This document shows positions 1 through 6,390 of a stretch of DNA of 7,619 nt, one piece after another; within the stretch, counting starts at the first letter, position 1, and every line of letters begins with the position of its first letter. The stretch comes from CAZXFH01 sp964640055 (GTDB lineage: Bacteria > Fidelibacterota > UBA2242 > JAFGTP01). The DNA lies in the NCBI GenBank assembly GCA_964640055.1, contig CAZXFH010000091.1:1-7619 (forward strand), given 5' to 3'. The translations under genes were made by a program, and so were the position numbers. The notes under the pieces were generated by a model that saw only the letters and a program-made list of their open reading frames with translations, did not search any database and was not told where the DNA came from.

Positions 1-243
1 ACCAACCGGGAAGATGGAATTGAATACCAAAGTGAATTACGCACCCTATCTAGGCAAGGCGACCGCTTGGAGATCGGGTTGAATCTTAAACTGTTGGCCT
101 CCCTTCTGACCAGTCTGAATGCCAAGACGGTGCGTTGGTGCTACCGTGACCCGCTATCGTCTTCATTCTTTTACGGCGATGGGGACGACAAGCGAGTGCA
201 GCTGTTAATGCCGATCAGACTGGAGGAGGATGAAAATGAATAA
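1..243 (+). CDS. dnaN: DNA polymerase III sliding clamp (beta subunit), C-terminal fragment
   Basis: The gene enters from the left edge in frame 1; only its last 80 residues are present. The beta clamp is a ring that encircles DNA and tethers the replicative polymerase and repair factors. The visible part matches the end of the third clamp domain: EIGLNLKLLASLLTSLN (residues 24-40) fits the usual 'I.FN..YL.D.L.AL' helix, then VRW, a loop starting at DPLSS, and the closing strand LLMPIRL (68-74), the counterpart of the canonical VMPMRL end. Most clamps stop there; this one continues with an acidic tail, EEDENE. The stop overlaps the next gene by 8 bases. No recF or gyrB follows, so this may be a second, accessory clamp rather than the housekeeping copy; that is inference. 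The family assignment rests on motif recall only. Confidence 0.8.
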   Translation, partial: TNREDGIEYQSELRTLSRQGDRLEIGLNLKLLASLLTSLNAKTVRWCYRDPLSSSFFYGDGDDKRVQLLMPIRLEEDENE

Positions 244-1027
244 AACCGTAAAAATCGATACGCCCGAGCGAGTTGACGACGATGTTGAGGACTTTCAATT
301 GGATTGTTTGGATGACGAGAAGAACTACACCGCAGCCCGGATCAAACTCTGTCGCGATCCGGATAATGAAAAGCCTGTGCTGGTATACAATCAGCAGTTA
401 AGCCGACATTTTCGCGATGGCGAAGATCCGTTTGGCCGGCGGGAGAGGATCAAAGTCTTCACCCCATCCAATCTGACTGCTATTGCCGACACAACCCTGG
501 AGAGTAAGTTCAAAGACACCGTGCTAGCTCATAAAGACCGCATCCGGAATTATTCACCGTTGAGTGATATTCATTCTGATGAAATGAACCTCTTTATGGA
601 CGAGGAAACCGCCACTTTCCTGACTGATATTGGGGTGAATGTGGATGGTTTAGGTGAAGACTTCATGGGCATAGAGTCCGTATCTGCGGATCCATTTATG
701 GACGAAATTTCCGAAGATGCCTCCCGTCTTAAAATGCAGCTGGCCGAGCTGCGGCAGCATATGCGGACTATTAGAGCCCAAATGGCCGACGAGTTCGAGG
801 AGTATGTCGATCCGGATTCACTTTCTGAGACTCAGTTTGAGGAAAGACTAGCCCGTGAATCACTGCCGCAGAGCTACGTTCAGACCTACCTAAAAATTAA
901 AGAACAAATCGGGGCGCTGGAAGCGCAGCTGGGCGAGCTCAGTCAGGCCGTTTTTAGCGAAACGGCCAGACGGATCCGGCTGCCCAGCACTCTGGAGGAG
1001 AGACAGAATGACCTACTCAAATTATGA
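236..1027 (+). CDS. acidic coiled-coil protein of unknown function
   Basis: I do not recognise this 263-residue protein. The ATG at 236 is preferred over the in-frame ATG at 230: the ribosome site GGAGGAGGA (222-230) runs into the 230 codon but lies a normal distance before 236. The N-terminal third is acidic (DDDVEDFQLDCLDDE, about residues 14-28). A middle section is mixed. The C-terminal half has two stretches of heptad-like leucines, about 163-190 and 216-247, suggesting coiled coils. No signal peptide, membrane segment or catalytic motif is visible. It starts inside the sliding-clamp gene and its last 20 bases overlap the next gene, so it is translated in the same operon. A role with the clamp, for example as a structural or adaptor protein, is only a guess from position. 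Confidence 0.8.
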   Translation: MNKTVKIDTPERVDDDVEDFQLDCLDDEKNYTAARIKLCRDPDNEKPVLVYNQQLSRHFRDGEDPFGRRERIKVFTPSNLTAIADTTLESKFKDTVLAHKDRIRNYSPLSDIHSDEMNLFMDEETATFLTDIGVNVDGLGEDFMGIESVSADPFMDEISEDASRLKMQLAELRQHMRTIRAQMADEFEEYVDPDSLSETQFEERLARESLPQSYVQTYLKIKEQIGALEAQLGELSQAVFSETARRIRLPSTLEERQNDLLKL

Positions 1028-1295
1028 TCTGGAAAGTTTGTGGTTCGAGATTTACCGAACTGTGATCAAACACAATGCAGAACTGGGCGACAATGCCCTG
1101 GACCGCTCCCAATTACGCGAGGTCGCGACAAGTATCTTCATTGCTTACACCCAGCGCGGTATTACCCGGCCAGTAAAGCACGGCAACGGATTCATCCCGG
1201 CCGTGGTCAAGCAGATTACTAGCGTCAAAGATCGAGAAACACAAAAGAAAATTTTCAAAACCATCAAACAAATTAAGAACAATGGAGGTAAGTGA
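1008..1295 (+). CDS. small protein of unknown function, basic C-terminus
   Basis: This 95-residue protein starts at an ATG 20 bases before the previous gene ends, with GGAGGAGA (993-1000) as ribosome site. Its stop TGA shares one base with the next start (TGATG), the usual sign of coupled translation. The sequence looks helical throughout. An aromatic N-terminal segment (LESLWFEIYRTV, residues 8-19) leads to a lysine-rich end (about 69-95, with KKIFKTIKQIKNN), which could bind nucleic acid. No cysteine cluster, signal peptide or membrane helix is seen and no family is recognised. Ribosome site, overlaps and codon texture all support a real gene. Confidence 0.75.
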   Translation: MTYSNYDLESLWFEIYRTVIKHNAELGDNALDRSQLREVATSIFIAYTQRGITRPVKHGNGFIPAVVKQITSVKDRETQKKIFKTIKQIKNNGGK

Positions 1296-1489
1296 TGCCA
1301 CTATACGAGTATCGATGTGAGTATTGCGATTTCTTATTCGAGCGGTTGCTGCCAGCGGAGGCCGATAATCCGCAATGTCCGCGGTGTGGATCTGATACCC
1401 GGCGTCTGATCAGTTCCGGGAATCTGCGATTCAGGGGGCATGGATTTTACTGTACAGATTACGGAAAGCACGGACCACGTAAGCATTGA
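1295..1489 (+). CDS. FmdB-family zinc ribbon protein
   Basis: A 64-residue protein starting MPLYEYRCEYC, the signature opening of the FmdB/CxxC_CxxC_SSSS regulatory-type zinc ribbon. Two knuckles, C8-x2-C11 and C28-x2-C31, would hold one zinc ion. The following GHGFYCTDYGK segment matches the family's usual 'F.GSGFYVTDY' tail. The ATG at 1295 is chosen over the in-frame GTG at 1292 because it gives the conserved start and follows GGAGG (1284-1288) at good spacing. Family members are named after a putative formamidase regulator, but the true role of most is unknown. This one sits in the operon after a clamp and two unknown proteins, with start and previous stop overlapping by one base. Confidence 0.85.
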   Translation: MPLYEYRCEYCDFLFERLLPAEADNPQCPRCGSDTRRLISSGNLRFRGHGFYCTDYGKHGPRKH

Positions 1490-1499
1490 GAGGAATGAT

Positions 1500-1643
1500 A
1501 TGGACGATTACAGATACCCCTGGCCGGCATCGCGGTTAACTGAGGAGGAGATGCAGATACTTTATGAGCAGCGACAGAAACAGAAAAAACCGATCACACA
1601 GCTATTGAAAGAAGCAGTGCGACAGACTTATGGCGGGGGTTAA
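1500..1643 (+). CDS. 47-residue ribbon-helix-helix-like peptide
   Basis: The frame is open from an ATG at 1440 inside the FmdB gene, but the ATG at 1500 is the better start: GAGAGGAA (1487-1494) lies just before it and it begins 10 bases after the FmdB stop. The product has a short N-terminal strand-like segment (RYPWPASRL), then two helices, EEEMQILYEQRQKQKK (about 16-31) and ITQLLKEAVRQTY (about 33-45). This spacing resembles the short ribbon-helix-helix (CopG/Arc) DNA-binding fold, often found in antitoxins and small repressors. No toxin partner is next to it. It is the last gene of the left operon; the hairpin at 1633-1653 begins within its final codons. Gene existence is fairly likely; the fold is inference. 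Confidence 0.6.
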   Translation: MDDYRYPWPASRLTEEEMQILYEQRQKQKKPITQLLKEAVRQTYGGG

Positions 1644-1664
1644 TAGCCCCCGCTACGGGTTTTC
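1633..1664 (+). terminator. probable intrinsic terminator of the left operon
   Basis: GCGGGGG (1633-1639) and CCCCCGC (1647-1653) form a perfect 7-bp GC stem with a 7-base loop holding the stop codon of the preceding gene. The following run (TACGGGTTTTCC) has only four consecutive T residues and starts a few bases late, so termination may be partial. The site coincides with the switch from GC-richer to AT-rich DNA. Confidence 0.45.
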
Positions 1665-1754
1665 CAGTAAAAAAATTTGCTGTTGAGGGGATGTTTACAT
1701 GTGATTTAGGTTGAAACAATCGGAAAATTTGTCTTAGTTTGGTTGGAGGTGAAA

Positions 1755-3056
1755 ATGGGTAGAAGAACAATAAAAGCTGAACAGTTCCGTTACATGTATG
1801 ATGAAATATTAAAAGTATATGTGGGGCGGGGGTATGACCCCCCATTTCTGTTTAGAAATATATATTTTTACAGGAAACCAGTTGTGACCAGAATATTTAA
1901 AATAGAAAAAATAAATGAATCTAAACCACTTAAAGAGTACGCTATACTGAAGTTACATTCAATTAAATCTAAAGAGGTATTAACCTCTAATATTCAGCCC
2001 ATTATTATTTCCTGGTTACGTAGGGATGTTTTGAATATAGATGACGGTATTGTTATGCCACCCAAAACTCCCATGGGAACAGTAATTATCTCTCATGGCA
2101 ATGATTGCCAAGAATCAGAACTTAATGAGTATTCAAATATCACTATTGAGAGCTTAAATCACCTTAGTATTCAAGAGATTTTTAAATACATCAGAAACAT
2201 TAAAATACGATTAAACTGTAAAGAATCTTTAATTACTCAATGGAAGGATGACATTGATTATATTGAAGATTTTTTAATTAGAAATAACATGAAAACTGTT
2301 GATATTCCTGATGATATTCATGAGATATTTAATACACTTGATAGATCCAATATTACGAATGAGCATGAAGAGAATCAGGGCCCAGTAAGCGATATAAAAT
2401 CTGATAAAACAAGCAAACCTCCTAATTTAGTAAGTAGAAAAGATAAAACACAAGCACAGCTCAATAAAAGTGATATAAAGGATTCTGAGAATGTCAAAAA
2501 AGCAATATTTGAGCGTGAGGGCGATTCCTGGAGAGTAGGATCTTTTGATAATATTTATAATTATAAGGACTTAAAGGGATTTTATTACCTGTATTATCTG
2601 GTTAAATATCCAGAAAAAGAAATATCCTATATACAAATGATTGAAGCTGCAAATGACAATAATTTAAATTTAAAAAACATCGGATATTTTAAAGAAGAAA
2701 AAACAGATAAAAAAACCATTCAAGAGGTGAAAGATAATATAAATAGCCTTAATGAAAAAATGACCGAAATCGAGCAAGATAACACAATTAATATGGATGA
2801 AAAAGAGAATAAAATTAGGCCTCTCAAAAATCAAAAAAGACAACTTGAGGACTATTTAAAACGAAATACCTATAGAGGAAAGATAGAATCCACAGCCGAT
2901 AAGAAAAGACATAAGGATGCAGTCTGGAAGAGTATAAAAAAAGCAATAGAAACTATAGACCAACATAACAAAAACCTTGCTGATCACTTTAATAAATTCA
3001 TTGCTTACAAAAGCAGAATTGTGAAATACCACCCTGAAAAAAGGCTCTTTTTTTAG
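1755..3056 (+). CDS. unknown cargo protein with a C-terminal domain shared with multidomain signalling proteins
   Basis: A 433-residue protein. The ATG at 1755 follows GGAGGTG (1745-1751) at ideal spacing and is preferred to an upstream in-frame TTG at 1743. Residues 1-200 form an unrecognised domain (FRYMYDEILKVYVGRGYDPP near the start). Residues about 201-246 are a polar S/K/D/N linker. Residues about 247-433 resemble, from memory, a domain at the C-terminus of some large bacterial ATPase/regulator proteins: 'F.REG..W.v......y...D.KG..YL..L...P..E' (AIFEREGDSWRVGSFDN, then DLKGFYYLYYLVKYPEKE), a charged coiled coil (about 325-370), and a closing helix pair ending in a 'H...L..H......Y....Y.P' pattern. 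No enzyme motif or membrane segment is evident. It is among the most AT-rich genes here, which suggests recent transfer. Its position by a replication module fits accessory cargo, possibly defence; that is speculation. Confidence 0.75.
   Translation: MGRRTIKAEQFRYMYDEILKVYVGRGYDPPFLFRNIYFYRKPVVTRIFKIEKINESKPLKEYAILKLHSIKSKEVLTSNIQPIIISWLRRDVLNIDDGIVMPPKTPMGTVIISHGNDCQESELNEYSNITIESLNHLSIQEIFKYIRNIKIRLNCKESLITQWKDDIDYIEDFLIRNNMKTVDIPDDIHEIFNTLDRSNITNEHEENQGPVSDIKSDKTSKPPNLVSRKDKTQAQLNKSDIKDSENVKKAIFEREGDSWRVGSFDNIYNYKDLKGFYYLYYLVKYPEKEISYIQMIEAANDNNLNLKNIGYFKEEKTDKKTIQEVKDNINSLNEKMTEIEQDNTINMDEKENKIRPLKNQKRQLEDYLKRNTYRGKIESTADKKRHKDAVWKSIKKAIETIDQHNKNLADHFNKFIAYKSRIVKYHPEKRLFF
3036..3056 (+). 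terminator. weak A/U hairpin at the end of the cargo gene
   Basis: AAAAAAG, a GCT loop and CTTTTTT form a 7-bp, almost purely A-U stem overlapping the last codons, followed directly by T residues. Such a stem is weak, so this is a low-confidence terminator; the coding need for a KRLFF ending may explain it. Confidence 0.25.
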
Positions 3057-3112
3057 TCGAACAAGGGCCATTTTAAACTAAAAAATTTAAAATTTATACA
3101 TTTTCTTCTCAA

Positions 3113-3127
3113 CGACTTTTAAAGTCG
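3113..3127. repeat. 15-base palindrome between cargo gene and MerR-like gene
   Basis: CGACTTT-T-AAAGTCG is a perfect inverted repeat with a one-base centre. It lies just upstream of the predicted -35 box (3131-3136) of the MerR-like gene. It could be an operator for an HTH protein or a small hairpin; the sequence alone does not decide. Confidence 0.5.
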
Positions 3128-3130
3128 CGC

Positions 3131-3165
3131 TTGCTACTTTTTTGGTCCACCTATATAGGTAGGAC
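3131..3165 (+). promoter_or_regulatory. promoter and overlapping palindromic operator for the MerR-like gene
   Basis: TTGCTA (3131-3136), 17 bases, then TATAGG (3154-3159) gives a plausible sigma-70 promoter about 35 bases before the start codon. The perfect 12-base palindrome ACCTATATAGGT (3149-3160) covers the -10 box. The flanks GTCC (3145-3148) and GGAC (3162-3165) extend the symmetry with one unpaired base. A repressor bound here would block the polymerase, so autoregulation by the adjacent HTH protein is the simple reading. The half-site ACCTAT recurs near the tRNA at 6793-6820. Confidence 0.5.
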
Positions 3166-3194
3166 TAGTTTTTTAAAAGAAAAAGGAGCGTGAG

Positions 3195-3395
3195 ATGAAA
3201 AAAAAGAGGTTAACAACACAAGAGGTTTTGGAGGCCACCAGTTTGAAGCTTTATCAGCTTCAGTACCTTCGTAACAATAACATTATTCCAAGTTTTAGAC
3301 GTGGTCCTGGTTATCCAACGATATACCCATTTAAAGTAGTTGATATAATAAAAAATCGGCAGCGTAAAGCAGATATAGAGAAGATAACTAACTAA
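3195..3395 (+). CDS. small MerR-like/excisionase-type DNA-binding protein
   Basis: This 66-residue protein starts at an ATG preceded by AAAGGAG (3182-3188). Residues 6-53 fit a winged helix-turn-helix of the MerR/excisionase superfamily: LTTQEVLEATSL (6-17) as the first helix and turn, LYQLQYLRNNNIIP (19-32) as recognition helix, then a wing-like RRGPGYPTIYPFKVVDII (35-52). It lacks the long coiled coil and effector domain of full MerR regulators, as usual for excision factors and phage regulators. Its stop codon shares a base with a short ATG frame leading into the primase gene 10 bases downstream, so the two are probably co-transcribed. It may bind the palindrome in its own promoter. Confidence 0.75.
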   Translation: MKKKRLTTQEVLEATSLKLYQLQYLRNNNIIPSFRRGPGYPTIYPFKVVDIIKNRQRKADIEKITN

Positions 3396-3405
3396 TGGTT
3401 AAAAG

Positions 3406-5667
3406 ATGTTTCAGACTATAAAAAAGAATATTGACAGAGAATTTATAAATGCCATTGCCGCGGCTGGTATTACACCACCCAAATCAGTTTTTCCCGATGG
3501 AGAGATTCACAGATTTTCAACCAACGGTGACAGAAACGGTGAGGTGGCGGGTTGGTATATTTTGTTCCCAGAAGATCCGCCAGCGGGTGCCTTTGGCGAT
3601 TGGCGTCAAGATATCAGTCAAAAATGGTGTTCAATAGATATTAAAAAATTACCAACCGGTCAACGTAAAAATTTTGAGAAAAGAATTAGCAGGCTAAAAA
3701 ATGAGCAAGAAAAAAAACAGAGACAGATGCATGCTAAAGCCGCCGAGAAAGCCAAGCGAATCTGGCAGCAGGCCAAACCGGTTAAATCACACCCCTATCT
3801 GAAAAAAAAACAAGTTGGAGCGTACGGTATAAAAATTTGGAATGGTAAGCTGGTTGTTCCCGTTTATATCAATTCTAAAATATCCACTTTGCAATTTATT
3901 TCAAAAAATAAAAAGAGGTTTTTATCAGACGGGAAAATAAGCGGTGGCTATTTTAAAATCGGCAAGCCAGAAGATGTTATTTATATATCCGAAGGATATG
4001 CTACTGGCGCCACAATCCACGCACTCACTGGCTGCTGTACTTATGTAGCATTCAACGCCGGAAATTTATTAAAAGTCGCTAGATATGTCCAAAAAAATTA
4101 TCCAAACTCAACAATTATCATCGCGGGTGACAACGACCGCTCCACCAGCGGTAATCCGGGCAAAACCAAAGCGCAAGAAGCGGCTGGAATGATTGGCGGC
4201 GAGTGGGTGGTTCCTAATTTTACAAATGGGATCGATGGCTCGGATTTTAATGATTTGTATAAAAGCGTAGGACCAGAAACTGTAAAAAAGGAGTTAAAAA
4301 TTAGCAAGAAAGAGCGGCGATTGTATCTCTTAACTGATGGCGGCAATGCTGAACGGTTCGCAGATCAATATCAGAGTGAGTTAATATTTTGCTCGGACAC
4401 AGGGCGTTGGAGAGAATATCAAGACGGCTGTTTTAACAAAATATCCGAAGGATTTCTTAGGCGCAAAGCGATTGCCACAGTTCGAAAAATTAACTCCGAT
4501 ATTGACGCGAACCATTCGCGTGATGATGTAAAAAAGATTCAAAAATGGGCGCGGCAATCGGAGTATCTTTCGAGAATTAATGCCATGTTAACGATTGCCG
4601 AGGGATTTTGCGAAGTAGGTTTTGATCAATTTGATGCTGACCCGATGCTTTTAAACGTGAAAAATGGAGTCGTGGATCTGAAAAACGGTAGGCTTTTACC
4701 CCATGACAAAAACTATATGATGACCAAACTGTGTAACGTCGCCTATGATGAATCCGCCAAGGCTCCCAGATGGGAAGAACACTTAAGATCAATTTTCGAT
4801 AATGACGGCAAATTGATTCAATTCTCCCAAAGAGCAATTGGGTACTCTCTTACAGCAATGACCACTGAAGACGTCTTGTTTTTCGCTTACGGAACCGGGA
4901 GAAATGGCAAAACAACTACGTTGGAAACAATCATGCATATTTTGGATAATTACTCAATTAAAACGCGCCAGGATTTGCTGGTTGCTCAGCGTTATGGTGG
5001 CGGCGACAAAGAGCTCCTGGCGCATTTCCCAAACAAACGCATGGCAGTAGCCTCTGAGACGGATAACCGTTGGCTTGCGGAGTCGGTGGTTAAAGACCTT
5101 ACGGGTGGCGATACGATTTCTGCGAGGCATTTGTACAGGCCGAGTTTTCAGTTTAGGCCGACTCATAAATTATGGATCTATGGCAACCACAAACCGACGA
5201 TACGGGGTACAGATGACGGCATCTGGCGCAGAATCAACCTCATCCCTTTTACCGTCAAAATACCGAAAAGTGATATTGATACGAATTTACAGGAAAAACT
5301 ACTTGCAGAAGCAGCGGGCATCCTGAACTGGGCAATCGAAGGATGCCTCGATTGGCAAAAGCAGGGATTAAACCCACCCGATTCTGTTCGTAATGCTACT
5401 GAGGAATATAGGGATGAAATGGACATTCTGGGCCAGTTTTTAGACGAGATGACGGTCCAACAGCCCGGTGCACGGGTTTATTCACAAGAGCTCTATGCGG
5501 AATATAAAAATTGGTGCCAGAATAGCGGTTTTCACGCCTTATCGCATACAAAATTCGGCATTGAATTGAAAGAGCGTGGCCTGAAAAAAGCCCGAGATAG
5601 CCAGGGCAAATTTTACCAAAACATTGGACTCAAAAGCGATCGAAGTAGTGATAATGTGCCGTTTTAA
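3406..5667 (+). CDS. P4 alpha-like TOPRIM primase / SF3 helicase
   Basis: A 753-residue replication protein, close in size to phage P4 alpha. The N-terminal region (1-125) has the 'DGEIHRF...GWYILF...AGAFGDWR' pattern of element-borne primases and no cysteine zinc ribbon. It is followed by HPYL (129-132). The TOPRIM catalytic part shows E196 in EGYATG and the acidic motif GDND (241-244), which bind metal for primer synthesis. A linker (300-410) leads to the D5-type region (LLNVKNGVVDLKNG, 415-428) and the helicase: Walker A GTGRNGKTT (496-504), Walker B-like AVASETD (547-553), sensor GNHKP (593-597), arginine motif WRR (607-609). Residues about 675-740 look like a winged-helix DNA-binding end. 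The protein should prime and unwind at the element's own origin. The start lacks a strong ribosome site; coupling to the upstream gene is likely. GC content is higher than in the cargo gene. Confidence 0.93.
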   Translation: MFQTIKKNIDREFINAIAAAGITPPKSVFPDGEIHRFSTNGDRNGEVAGWYILFPEDPPAGAFGDWRQDISQKWCSIDIKKLPTGQRKNFEKRISRLKNEQEKKQRQMHAKAAEKAKRIWQQAKPVKSHPYLKKKQVGAYGIKIWNGKLVVPVYINSKISTLQFISKNKKRFLSDGKISGGYFKIGKPEDVIYISEGYATGATIHALTGCCTYVAFNAGNLLKVARYVQKNYPNSTIIIAGDNDRSTSGNPGKTKAQEAAGMIGGEWVVPNFTNGIDGSDFNDLYKSVGPETVKKELKISKKERRLYLLTDGGNAERFADQYQSELIFCSDTGRWREYQDGCFNKISEGFLRRKAIATVRKINSDIDANHSRDDVKKIQKWARQSEYLSRINAMLTIAEGFCEVGFDQFDADPMLLNVKNGVVDLKNGRLLPHDKNYMMTKLCNVAYDESAKAPRWEEHLRSIFDNDGKLIQFSQRAIGYSLTAMTTEDVLFFAYGTGRNGKTTTLETIMHILDNYSIKTRQDLLVAQRYGGGDKELLAHFPNKRMAVASETDNRWLAESVVKDLTGGDTISARHLYRPSFQFRPTHKLWIYGNHKPTIRGTDDGIWRRINLIPFTVKIPKSDIDTNLQEKLLAEAAGILNWAIEGCLDWQKQGLNPPDSVRNATEEYRDEMDILGQFLDEMTVQQPGARVYSQELYAEYKNWCQNSGFHALSHTKFGIELKERGLKKARDSQGKFYQNIGLKSDRSSDNVPF

Positions 5668-5697
5668 AAAGAAAAAATTGGTAATGGAAAGCACTAA

Positions 5698-5853
5698 ACC
5701 ATACACACTATACACACGTATACAGGCAATATATAAGCCGTTTCTCGACGGAATGATGTCTGGTCATGTATGGATGCACACTTCTACACCAAACTTTTAT
5801 CTAAAGCCCCTATTAATAGAAAAGTTGTGGAAAAACCATGCAACTATACACAA
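5698..5853. other. candidate replication origin with ATACACAC iterons and DnaA-box-like sites
   Basis: The 256 bases between the primase stop and the next gene hold no convincing gene but many related short motifs. ATACACAC occurs at 5701-5708 and 5710-5717, with variants ATGCACAC (5774-5781) and ATACACAA (5846-5853). ACTATACACA is repeated exactly at 5707-5716 and 5843-5852. CCATACA (5699-5705) has an inverted copy TGTATGG (5767-5773). TGTGGAAAA (5826-5834) is, on the other strand, TTTTCCACA, which fits the relaxed DnaA consensus TTWTNCACA. CCGT/ACGG (5738-5751) forms a small stem. Phage P4 alpha recognises iterons at its origin, so a site right after an alpha-like gene is a sensible origin candidate. 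No replication evidence exists in the sequence itself. Confidence 0.4.
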
Positions 5854-5885
5854 CCCTACATTTAGTTAGAAAAAAAAGCGATATC

Positions 5886-5924
5886 ATGGAATTGGAAGAA
5901 TCAATAAATAGATTGAAAATTTGA
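5886..5924 (+). other. short leader ORF (12 codons) overlapping the next start
   Basis: A frame encoding MELEESINRLKI ends in TGA whose last base is the A of the ATG at 5924. The gene at 5924 has no ribosome site, so reinitiation after this short ORF is a possible way to translate it. Short ORFs are common by chance, so confidence is low. Confidence 0.25.
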
Positions 5925-6265
5925 TGTATTTAAAAAGTATTCGAAAATTTTGCTTGAAATGTATGGGAAATAGGTATTCATTAGTTCGGGACTGTCCTTC
6001 CAAACATTGTATGCTTTATTCCTACCGCTTTGGAAATACTCTCGATTCAAAACCTGATAAAACCCCTTTAAAATCTATCAGGCTCTATTGTCTGGAATGT
6101 GCGGGCACAGCTGAAGAGGTAAAAAAGTGTACTTGTTCCGATTGCCCGATGCACAAATTCCGGTTTGGAAAGAACCCCAAATTGAGGGGGCGTGGCAATC
6201 GTAAGGGTAACCCAGAAACGCTAAGACAATACCGCGAAAAAAAGATAAAAAAGGGCCTTGGCTAG
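5924..6265 (+). CDS. protein with two duplicated four-cysteine (zinc-binding) modules
   Basis: A 113-residue basic protein made of two copies of one module: K-S-I-R-x2-C-L-x-C-x-G ... C-x4-C ... (Y/F)RFG. Module 1 uses C10, C13, C24 and C29; module 2 uses C56, C59, C69 and C74, with an extra C71. Each set could bind one zinc ion. A lysine/arginine-rich tail (87-111) suggests nucleic-acid contact. From memory, similar proteins occur in phages and integrative elements without assigned function. The ATG at 5924 is chosen over the in-frame TTG at 5921. No ribosome site is seen and the start overlaps a 12-codon ORF. It follows the proposed origin, so a replication or regulatory role is possible but unproved. 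Confidence 0.75.
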   Translation: MYLKSIRKFCLKCMGNRYSLVRDCPSKHCMLYSYRFGNTLDSKPDKTPLKSIRLYCLECAGTAEEVKKCTCSDCPMHKFRFGKNPKLRGRGNRKGNPETLRQYREKKIKKGLG

Positions 6266-6306
6266 ATGATTTTTTCTTTTTTGATAAGTAGCAGTAGCGA
6301 GTTTTT

Positions 6307-6353
6307 ACCCTGTGATCACACTAAATCTATCGGTAATGGTAAAGGATAGGGTG
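6307..6353. promoter_or_regulatory. cluster of symmetric motifs upstream of the excisionase-like gene
   Basis: TGTGATCACA (6311-6320) is a perfect 10-base palindrome. CTATC (6327-6331) and GATAG (6345-6349) form an inverted pair around two GGTAA direct repeats (6332-6336, 6338-6342). ACCCT (6307-6311) is matched by AGGGT (6348-6352). Located 40-85 bases before the next gene, this may be an operator region. The palindrome has CRP-like half-sites but no 6-base spacer, so it is not a standard CRP site. Confidence 0.35.
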
Positions 6354-6390
6354 TGTAATTAATGACTAAAATAAATTTTTCGGATTTTTT

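Noticed and set aside
1113..1301. Minus-strand ORFs opposite the left operon, the primase and the cargo gene
   Set aside because: All lie opposite well-supported genes, with no ribosome site and no recognisable protein motifs.
1440..1499. Longer N-terminus for the 47-residue peptide
   Set aside because: It would lie wholly inside the FmdB gene up to its stop. The ATG at 1500 has a ribosome site at the right distance.
5738..5751. CCGT-TTCTCG-ACGG stem as a terminator for the primase gene
   Set aside because: The stem has only four pairs and no T run follows it.
5624..5869. 81-codon + strand ORF after the primase
   Set aside because: It starts inside the primase C-terminus in another frame and has no ribosome site. 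It runs through the repeat-rich origin-like region, and its residues look like translated repeats.
6311..6320. TGTGATCACA as a CRP site
   Set aside because: The half-sites fit, but the required 6-base spacer between them is missing. It is kept only as an unnamed palindrome.
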